Notes under the pieces: generated by a model
What the model was told of the DNA's origin: nothing
Database searches by the model: none
The model's input: the letters and a program-made list of their open reading frames with translations, nothing else
Translations under genes and position numbers: made by a program
In this document: positions 26,463 to 32,237 of the stretch, in pieces
How positions within the stretch are numbered: position 1 is the stretch's first letter
Layout: each line of letters begins with the position of its first letter
DNA from: UBA4582 sp047629195
Lineage (GTDB): Bacteria > Pseudomonadota > Gammaproteobacteria > Pseudomonadales > Azotimanducaceae
DNA: 32,237 nt
Assembly: GCA_047629195.1 (NCBI GenBank)
Contig: JBLHWY010000067.1
Coordinates: 1-32,237 of the forward strand
Direction: 5' to 3'

Positions 26463-26480
26463 TCTAGACACATGACTAGA
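26463..26480. promoter_or_regulatory. Candidate TetR operator in the divergent promoter region
   Basis: TCTAGACACATGACTAGA is an 18-bp near-palindrome (7 of 9 base pairs symmetric, TCTAG-N8-CTAGA) lying 44 bases upstream of the hydroxylase ATG and 63 bases upstream of the dioxygenase ATG. A further GTCTAGA half-site stands at 26498-26504. The partner site at 24738 and the TetR gene in the cluster suggest auto-regulation of all three transcripts. Confidence 0.55.
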
Positions 26481-26542
26481 CAAATGTTCAAGACTGAGTC
26501 TAGAATCAATTTCACTCGGAACAACAACCACAGGAGTTTAAA

Positions 26543-27550
26543 ATGAGCTCAATTATTAAAGTAGACGATGTGGCTTACCCAACCTTGCAGGTACCAGACT
26601 TGGACCTGCAAGAAAAGTTCTTGATCGATTTTGGCATGACCCGGGTCGCTCGAACTGACGATACCTTGTATATGCGCGGCGATGGTCCACAGCCATTTAT
26701 CCACGTATCAACGCTCGGCGAAAAGAAGTTTCTCAGCAATGCGTTCTATGCATGTTCTATGAAAGATCTAGAAAAGCTTGCGCAATCCGATGGCTTCAGC
26801 CATGTTGAAGAAATGACATCGCCCGGCGGCGGCTTTAGCACCACGAGTACGGACCCCGATGGCATTGGCGTTCAAGTCGTCTTCGGTATCCAGCCCCGTA
26901 CGCTGGACTCTGACCTTGCGGCGATCGAAGTCAATGTTGGCGGCGTAGACCGAGAGAACTTTCGCCGTATTAACCAAACCAAACGGTTTACTAAGGGCGC
27001 GTACCCACACATCAAGCGCTATGCACATTGCGGACTGAACGTGACTGACTTAGAAGCAAGCCTTGCTTGGTATCATGATCACCTAGGCATCATCGCCAGT
27101 GATCTACTGAAACCTGGCGGTGATGCAGGTCCGCTTTTTGGCATATTTTCTCGGTGCGACCGCGGCGCTAAGCCAGCTGATCATCACAGCATCTTCTTTC
27201 TTCCCGCTCAAACACAATCCAACGGTAACTCTGGTCTGAATCATGTATCCTTCGAAATGGTGAACATAGACGATGTCTTTATGGGCCATGAAATACTGGA
27301 AAAACAAGGCTATGAACCCGAATGGGGAATTGGTAGGCACTATTCGGGTAGCCAAATATTTGATTACTGGCGTTCTCCTTTTGGCCAAATTCACGAGCAT
27401 CAAACCGACGGCGATGTCTTTGATAATACCTACCCACCTCAGGTCGTCGACATTATGTTAGAGGGCGACCCCAAAAACCCTGAACCTGGTCCTTCTCAAT
27501 GGGGGCCAGCAATCAACATGGAAACATTCGGCGATGAACGCGGACTCTAA
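26543..27550 (+). CDS. Extradiol ring-cleavage dioxygenase (VOC type I)
   Basis: A 335-residue, two-domain vicinal-oxygen-chelate dioxygenase like catechol 2,3-dioxygenase/2,3-dihydroxybiphenyl 1,2-dioxygenase. Domain 1 (about 8-118) is structural; domain 2 (about 155-300) carries the three Fe(II) ligands His162 (AHCGLNVTDL), His234 (GLNHVSFEM) and Glu285 (GQIHEHQTDGD). Tyr275/Trp276 and the GRHYSG segment (264-269) match the active-site region. It would cleave a catechol next to the diol to give a yellow muconic-semialdehyde-type product for the FAH-family enzyme. ACAGGAG precedes the ATG. The TAA overlaps the following TetR gene by 17 bases, so both are likely translated as a coupled pair. 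MhpB in the classical pathway belongs to the unrelated LigB type, so this cluster is a different assembly. Confidence 0.92.
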   Translation: MSSIIKVDDVAYPTLQVPDLDLQEKFLIDFGMTRVARTDDTLYMRGDGPQPFIHVSTLGEKKFLSNAFYACSMKDLEKLAQSDGFSHVEEMTSPGGGFSTTSTDPDGIGVQVVFGIQPRTLDSDLAAIEVNVGGVDRENFRRINQTKRFTKGAYPHIKRYAHCGLNVTDLEASLAWYHDHLGIIASDLLKPGGDAGPLFGIFSRCDRGAKPADHHSIFFLPAQTQSNGNSGLNHVSFEMVNIDDVFMGHEILEKQGYEPEWGIGRHYSGSQIFDYWRSPFGQIHEHQTDGDVFDNTYPPQVVDIMLEGDPKNPEPGPSQWGPAINMETFGDERGL

Positions 27551-28148
27551 GCTACAGAAAACCCCTCTGGAACGAGGCCCCGAGACGGTCAAAGCGGCTT
27601 TAATCGAAGCCGCCTGCGGAATGTTGGCAGAATTCGGTCCTAACGCCATGAGTGTACGCAACGTCGCGACACGCGCCGGTGTCAATCATGGGCAAGTGCA
27701 TCACTATTTCGGCGGCAAACAAGGCTTGATTGAAGCCGCTGCGGATCATTTAGCGAAAGAACATTACAAGAACGCTCACGAGCGCTCGGGTGGCACACCA
27801 CTACCCCCGCCACTCACACTAGGTGAAGATTCTCAATATCTTCAAGCCATTGTTCGCTTGGTGTTAGACGGAGATCTCGAAACAGCGACCCAAGAGATCA
27901 GATCTGGTGTTTCGGTACCCGTCGAGGCGCGTCAGCATCTCACGCGCAACTATCCTGAGGGCCAAGTGCCTATCGAAGTAAAGGTTCGCTTCGCGGTCAC
28001 CGTCGCCATTGAATTGGGATGGGCGGCCCTGGAACCTTATATATTGCAGTTAGCAGACGTTAATGACAGTGAGCAACAAGTAGTCCGCGAGCAGGCGCAA
28101 GCCCTGGTCCGTAGCTTTATGCTGCATGAACTAGAACAAGACAACTAA
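27534..28148 (+). CDS. TetR/AcrR-family transcriptional regulator
   Basis: A 204-residue regulator with an N-terminal TetR helix-turn-helix at about residues 18-66 (ALIEAACGMLAEFG, then VRNVATRAGVNHGQVHHYFG with the usual HYF-K/Q turn). The C-terminal ligand-binding domain is diverged, as expected. The ATG overlaps the end of the dioxygenase gene by 17 bases; the next gene follows after 16 bases. It most likely represses this cluster and is released by a pathway intermediate; the candidate target is TCTAG-N8-CTAG at 26463 and 24738. Confidence 0.92.
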   Translation: MNADSKLQKTPLERGPETVKAALIEAACGMLAEFGPNAMSVRNVATRAGVNHGQVHHYFGGKQGLIEAAADHLAKEHYKNAHERSGGTPLPPPLTLGEDSQYLQAIVRLVLDGDLETATQEIRSGVSVPVEARQHLTRNYPEGQVPIEVKVRFAVTVAIELGWAALEPYILQLADVNDSEQQVVREQAQALVRSFMLHELEQDN

Positions 28149-28164
28149 AGGCCGCGAGAGACAT

Positions 28165-28941
28165 ATGGATTTAGGCATTAAAGGCAAACACGCAATCATT
28201 TGTGCATCCAGTAGAGGTTTGGGTCGCGCCTGTGCCATCGCACTGGCTCGCGAAGGCGCAAACGTCACCCTTAATGGGCGCAATGAAACAGCACTAACCG
28301 AAGCAAAAAACGCATGCTCTGAATACGGCGTACAGGTACAAAGTGTGAACGGTGACATGACGATGGCCAGCACACGCGACGCCCTCCTCGCGGTATGTCC
28401 TGAGCCAGACATACTCATTACCAACAACGGTGGCCCTGCGCCGGGCAACATAAAAGACTGGGACTACGCTGCATGGATAGGTGCATTAGAAGCAAACATG
28501 ATTACGCACATGCTGATGATTCGTGCGGTACTCGACGGCATGGTGACACGCCGATTCGGACGAATCGTCAACATCACATCTGCTATGGTAAAAACACCCA
28601 AAGCACCCATGGGGCTTTCGACCGGTGCCCGAGCTGGTCTAACTTCGGTGAGCAAGGCTATTTCAACAGAAGTCGCGCATGCGAACGTCACCATAAACAA
28701 TATGTTACCAGAACGCATTGACACCGATCGGCAAAAATTTATGGCCGAAATGCAATCGCAGCGCCAAGGTATCACCGTCGAAGAAGCCTACACACAAATC
28801 GCTGGCACAATCGCCGCTGGGCGCTTAGGGCTACCAGAAGAATTTGGCGACGCGTGTGCATTTTTATGTAGTGCACAGGCAGGGTTCATATCGGGGCAGA
28901 ACTTACAGCTCGACGGTGGCAGTTACGAAGGGCTTATCTAA
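28165..28941 (+). CDS. Short-chain dehydrogenase/reductase with altered catalytic site
   Basis: A 258-residue Rossmann-fold SDR. The cofactor-binding motif is CASSRGLG (13-20), the structural NNGG motif sits at 87-90, and the catalytic serine is Ser139 in NITSAM. The classical Tyr-x-x-x-Lys should fall at 152-156, but the sequence there is Ser-Thr-Gly-Ala-Arg (GLSTGARAGLTS), so both catalytic residues are replaced. I recall a sub-group of SDRs with an LSxxARAG version of this segment, so it is probably a family trait. GAGAG lies shortly before the ATG; the gene follows the TetR gene after 16 bases and is probably in the same operon. A redox role in aromatic acid processing is possible but not shown. 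Confidence 0.88.
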   Translation: MDLGIKGKHAIICASSRGLGRACAIALAREGANVTLNGRNETALTEAKNACSEYGVQVQSVNGDMTMASTRDALLAVCPEPDILITNNGGPAPGNIKDWDYAAWIGALEANMITHMLMIRAVLDGMVTRRFGRIVNITSAMVKTPKAPMGLSTGARAGLTSVSKAISTEVAHANVTINNMLPERIDTDRQKFMAEMQSQRQGITVEEAYTQIAGTIAAGRLGLPEEFGDACAFLCSAQAGFISGQNLQLDGGSYEGLI

Positions 28942-29000
28942 CGGTCCTGAAACAACAGCGACTAGAACTAATAGATACTTCTAACAACAGGCACTGAACC

Positions 29001-29910
29001 GTGATTGTAGATTGGATAATTTTGATAATCGCAGGCTTATTGATAGCCGGTTCTATTTGGTTTCTAGTCGAAAAAAGACAACGCCGGACTCAGGCAGTTA
29101 CCGGCGGAATCCAGCAGGATATTATCCTGCCCTATGAACAGGAAGTTGAGCTATATTGCAATGCTTTCTCCCACTGCTCGCGTAAGACTCGCTTGGCGAT
29201 AGCGGAACTGGCAATCGCACATAAACACCTCCCGATAGACCTCATTGAAACTGGTTGGTATCAAACAATCAGCGCTGCATACCTCAAGATCAACCCTTCT
29301 GGTCTGGTGCCAACTTTGGTTCATAAAGGGCGCCAGATATATGAGTCCGATGACATTCTGATTTATGCTCAATCGCTGGCAAAGCCAGATGCACCTATGC
29401 TCTATCCCGATAACCCCGACAAGCGATTAGAAGTAGAAAGATGGTTGGCATTTTGCAATTTAAATAGTGACGACCCCATGGCTGGCATGGCCCAAAGAGC
29501 AGGTGCCTGTATTGCCCCACTGACCCTGCCAATGTTCATCACTTCAATCAAATATATTTCCTTTCGACGAATTCTCATCAGCTCTCTATTTCATCCAGAC
29601 AAAAAAGACCAGCGGTCTATACTGCTGCCAAACTGTTCGGACTTCAGCTTGTTGGCAAAGGTCCTGCCGCCAAGCTACTTCATCCAGCGCGCGCACATAG
29701 CTGCAGTCAGCCTTTTACTTCGGCTTGATGAAACAGGTTGGCTGGAACATTTTGCGGCACGACACAAGCTGGCAAGCCTTGCTCGCATACTATGACCACC
29801 TTAAAAAACGCAAAGGGTGGCACGAGGCGCTTGTCGATACAACACATCCAATCATCGAAAAAGCACACAGAGACTTAAAACAGGCGACCTCGCGTGACCC
29901 TGAGCTATAG
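29001..29910 (+). pseudogene. Membrane-anchored GST-like protein, single frameshift
   Basis: Starting at GTG 29001 (only a weak AGG upstream), the first 25 residues form a single membrane span (WIILIIAGLLIAGSIWFLV) followed by a basic stop (EKRQRR). A GST N-terminal domain follows (FSHCSRKTRLAIAELAI, with a Cys-containing active site; NPSGLVPTLV with the cis-proline; YESDDILIY). The helical domain reads to LDETGWLEHF, then the frame changes by one base near 29751-29757 and continues as RHDTSWQALLAYYDHLKKRKGWHEAL to TAG at 29908. The two frames overlap and together give about 300 residues. So the gene is intact but for a single indel. Membrane-tethered GSTs of this plan are uncommon; the role in the aromatic cluster is unknown, perhaps as a glutathione-dependent isomerase or detoxifier at the membrane. 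Confidence 0.8.
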
Positions 29911-29969
29911 ACTAATCTACGGTGACTAAACGTCACCTTTTTATGACACATTAAATAGGAATCAAATTG

Positions 29970-30338
29970 ATGACAGATAACAATGAACGACTAGATAAAG
30001 GTACCGCACTGGCAAACAGGCTGTTTGAAGGTGTGGTTCGTACTGAAAGCGTGCCGATGCCAGCGGAGCTGCGTCGCTATACCATGGAACATGTCTTTGG
30101 TGATGTTTGGCAAGGAAAGGATCTTAGCCTTGAAGAGCGCTCACTTATGACTTGTACAGTACTAGTCGCCACTGGACGTGAAAACGAACAACGCTTGCAC
30201 TTTCAAGGTGCGAAAAATCTTGGCATCCCGCGTAAAAAAGTAGAAGCCATGATCACTCATGTCGCACACTATGCCGGTTGGCCCGTTGCTGTATCTGCCA
30301 ATGCAGTCTTAGAAGAAGTTTGGCCACATAACGCCTAA
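29970..30338 (+). CDS. Carboxymuconolactone decarboxylase-like protein
   Basis: A 122-residue all-helical protein of the CMD/PcaC-like family: LSLEERSLMTCTVLVATGRE followed by HFQGAKNLGIPRKKVEAMI and VAHYAGWPVAVSA. The family includes 4-carboxymuconolactone decarboxylase of the beta-ketoadipate pathway, as well as AhpD-type peroxidase reductants, which need a CxxC absent here. The ATG at 29970 is preferred over a TTG one codon earlier; AGGA lies 10 bases ahead. It is the last gene of the plus-strand series of the aromatic cluster. Whether it takes part in ring-product degradation here, where cleavage is of the extradiol type, cannot be said. Confidence 0.85.
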   Translation: MTDNNERLDKGTALANRLFEGVVRTESVPMPAELRRYTMEHVFGDVWQGKDLSLEERSLMTCTVLVATGRENEQRLHFQGAKNLGIPRKKVEAMITHVAHYAGWPVAVSANAVLEEVWPHNA

Positions 30339-30624
30339 GCTAACTTGGGTTATAACACCGACTACGAAACACTGGGCCTCATATATAGCTAGTCCTCAAC
30401 GCAAGGGCATCAAGGCTAATGCTGTCCATTGTCATCGTTGTCTTTCATTGAAAGCACTCTTGATATCTCACAGAAACCTCTGAAGTAACGTCGGCCACAA
30501 ATGTTACGAAAGTATAAACTCACCGTTTTGATCTGAAAATATAACGTAAGGGGCCATTGACAGCGGTGCAGGGAAATGGCTGCTCGTCTATATAGCAACT
30601 GTTGGATACTACCAGTTATTCAAA
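30339..30624. other. Intergenic region, nothing recognised
   Basis: About 290 bases between the convergent CMD-like gene and the decayed sulfatase. No hairpin with a T-run, tRNA or repeat was noticed. Confidence 0.45.
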
Positions 30625-31687
30625 CTACACTGTTTCGCCAAACAGACTGGCCTGGCTCATTTCCCACGGACGATTAATCTCTGCGGCGTTGGTTTTATCT
30701 GCGGCACCGTTTATATTTTTGTCAGAATCTATTTCAAGATCGAAAAACCCTGTGCCTTTGCCAGTGGCACGATCGTATGTCAATCGATAGCTTCCGTCAG
30801 AGGCAGCAATCCAGATTGGGGCTTCAGGCCTTAGCCAAATCCTGCTGTTTACAATATCCCCAAACGGTTCAGTTTTTCCCGTCAAGGTTGGCAGTAGAGA
30901 ACAAGCCGATGAATTATCCAACGGTTTCGCTGCGTCGGCATCAAGAACGGGTATAGACATAGCGGCACGTTGGATTTGCGATTCCGCATAATTAGCAGCC
31001 TACTGCGGGTCTGCCATCAGCGGCACGTGCGATTGAACAAAAGCAAGATTAAGAAAGCAGGGTTTGGCACCAGATCGCTGTTTCAGCCAATCTTGCGCCT
31101 CAATTGCCAAAAAGCTGGTAAATCCAATTCCTGCGGCAATGGGCTGGTCACGCCCTTCCAATGTCGGTCACCGATTCGAAACCTTTCCGCGATCACCTTT
31201 TTGTAAGATTCAAGCTCACCGTGTTCCGCTAGAAATCGCATATAAGGTATCTCAAAGTTCACACGCACATAACGACCAAATTCCTCTAACGCATGGTCAT
31301 AGCCAAAACCTCTAATCCATTCGCCCTCGGGTGGTGTTTTGCTACCGCCACCCATAGGCCAATTGGCATAATGTGTTTTACCAACGACTGCCGTTTCCTA
31401 GCTCGCTTGCTGAAGTGCCCAGGGAAACGTATCCCATGAGGGCTGGCTTTCCTCGCCGAAATTGCCAAGAATGCCATGCACCGCGGGAAATTGTCCTGTC
31501 ATTAATGAAGTGCGGGCTGGCAAATCGGACTCTCGACCCAAGCCTGATCAAATCGCGTACCTTCATTTGCCAGCCGATCGAGGTTCGGCGTAGCGACCAC
31601 ATTGTTTCCGGCACAGCCCAGCACGTCTGCCCGGTACTGGTCAGAACAAACAAATAAGATATTAGGTTGTTGCTCTTTTTCTTTCAT
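30625..31687 (-). pseudogene. Decayed second sulfatase
   Basis: Fragments of one S1 sulfatase lie in order over three frames. From the ATG at 31687: MKEKEQQPNILFVCSDQYRA, then DVLGC to SPICQPA, where the frame is lost in the CxPxR signature (a 4-base deletion would explain ICQPA directly joined to TSLMTGQFP). A TAG at 31398-31400 replaces a tyrosine in LQQAS-stop-ETAVVGKTHY. The next frame reads MGGGSKTPPEGEW to LPAFWQLR; a further shift gives AIEAQDWLKQRSGAKPCFLN and FVQSHVPLMADP before another TAG. An internal part is then missing, and the C-terminus (KPLDNSSACSLLPTLTGKTE, GFFDLEIDSD) ends at 30625. The original enzyme probably belonged to the choline-sulfatase/phosphonate-hydrolase-like branch without a signal peptide. 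Two stops, two frameshifts and a deletion make it dead. Confidence 0.85.
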
Positions 31688-31808
31688 GATGCCTGCGCGC
31701 TCCTTAATGAGTCGTAGGGTCGGACACCACAAAATTTCAAAGCGCTTCACCGTCGCCCGAACGGGTATCGGATTGGTTTTGAGCGGATAGTTGGGTTCTG
31801 CTAGCGTA

Positions 31809-32237
31809 CTACGCCAATACTTCTAGACCACGCTCAATGCACCACATGGCAGATAATCCTCCGAGTAAATAGATCGGAATAATCATCAGCCGATCCTGAC
31901 TTACCATTATTCGTTCTGCAAACGTCGAGTTAAGAAGCGCCTTGCTGAGTAGCCACCACGCAGTCATGGCCAAAGCAACAAACGTTAGCTGGCCAATTTC
32001 AATTCCAAGATTAAAAAAGAGCAGGGCCAACGGGACGCTACCTTGGGGCAAACCAATCTCGGCTAATGCTCCGGCAAAGCCCATACCATGAAGCAAACCG
32101 AAGCCCCCCGCTAACCACCAGGGGTGCCGTTTGAATAAACTCAAACTGCCATCATCATGTTCTTTTCTGGCTAGCTCTAATGCCAACACAAAAATACTCA
32201 CAGCAATGGCAAACTCGATAAGCGATACAGGATAAGT
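31809..32237 (-). CDS. HupE/UreJ-family membrane protein (5' end outside window)
   Basis: The frame is open from the right edge to TAG at 31809, giving 142 codons, so the N-terminus is missing. The visible part contains about three membrane segments and the hallmark AGGFGLLHGMGFAGALAEIG plus LLFFNLGIEIGQLTF, typical of the HupE/UreJ_2 family. These inner-membrane proteins are related to nickel/cobalt permeases of hydrogenase and urease clusters, though many lie outside such clusters and their substrate is unknown. A GTG at 32201 could be mistaken for the start, but the frame has no break before the edge and the family is longer. It is separated from the decayed sulfatase by about 120 bases, transcribed in the same direction. 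Confidence 0.88.
   Translation of the reverse strand, partial: TYPVSLIEFAIAVSIFVLALELARKEHDDGSLSLFKRHPWWLAGGFGLLHGMGFAGALAEIGLPQGSVPLALLFFNLGIEIGQLTFVALAMTAWWLLSKALLNSTFAERIMVSQDRLMIIPIYLLGGLSAMWCIERGLEVLA

Overview
The window reads as a gene-dense but partly decayed accessory (catabolic/detoxification) region of a Gram-negative bacterium, most likely an uncultured, probably marine, gammaproteobacterium. The inference rests on the lipoprotein and Sec signals, a PEP-CTERM-like anchor, the DhlA-type and DhaA/LinB-type haloalkane dehalogenases, sulfatases, a CaiB/BaiF CoA-transferase, an SsuD-like monooxygenase and GST families, together with mid-range base composition. No rRNA, tRNA, CRISPR array, integrase or intact transposase was seen, so taxonomy is only an inference.

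Layout. (1) 1-2443, minus strand: an operon-like run of a haloalkane dehalogenase (HLD-I type) followed by two glutathione S-transferase genes, the last running off the left edge. (2) 2861-9561: a module of an exported 975-residue protein with a long coiled coil and a PEP-CTERM-like C-terminus, preceded by a 974-residue winged-helix/ATPase/TPR regulator. Related short repeats lie on both sides (2861 and 9466/9520), and a remnant of an MFS transporter sits at the right end. (3) 9655-11544, plus strand: a lipoprotein of five CHRD repeats interrupted by two in-frame TGA codons. (4) 11744-17905: alpha/beta hydrolase, divergent APH-like phosphotransferase, an inverted/tandem repeat element, a fused double CaiB/BaiF CoA-transferase and a VOC-fold protein. 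(5) 18195-22151: a broken zinc-free alcohol dehydrogenase/quinone reductase-like gene, an intact SsuD-like flavin monooxygenase, a DUF1330-like stub and a decayed HLD-II dehalogenase whose start region carries a four-copy 15-bp repeat. (6) 22245-30338: an intact exported sulfatase, then an aromatic ring-cleavage cluster: FAH-family hydrolase (frameshifted), MhpA-like FAD hydroxylase, and divergently an extradiol dioxygenase, TetR regulator, SDR, membrane-anchored GST (frameshifted) and a carboxymuconolactone decarboxylase-like protein. (7) 30625-32237: a heavily decayed second sulfatase and the C-terminal part of a HupE/UreJ-type membrane protein leaving the right edge.

How the parts may work together. 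The best-supported system is the ring-cleavage cluster: the hydroxylase would form a catechol-type diol, the extradiol dioxygenase would open the ring and the FAH hydrolase would cut the product, under a TetR repressor. The same near-palindrome (TCTAG-N8-CTAG) is present once in the divergent hydroxylase/dioxygenase promoter region and once upstream of the FAH gene, which makes it a good candidate operator. A second candidate regulatory pair is the winged-helix regulator and the exported coiled-coil protein, where an 11-bp direct repeat lies just upstream of the latter.

At least seven genes are broken (MFS, CHRD, alcohol dehydrogenase, HLD-II, FAH, membrane GST, second sulfatase) while their neighbours are intact. 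Some lesions (single-base frameshifts) could be assembly errors; others (multiple stops plus internal deletions) are true decay.
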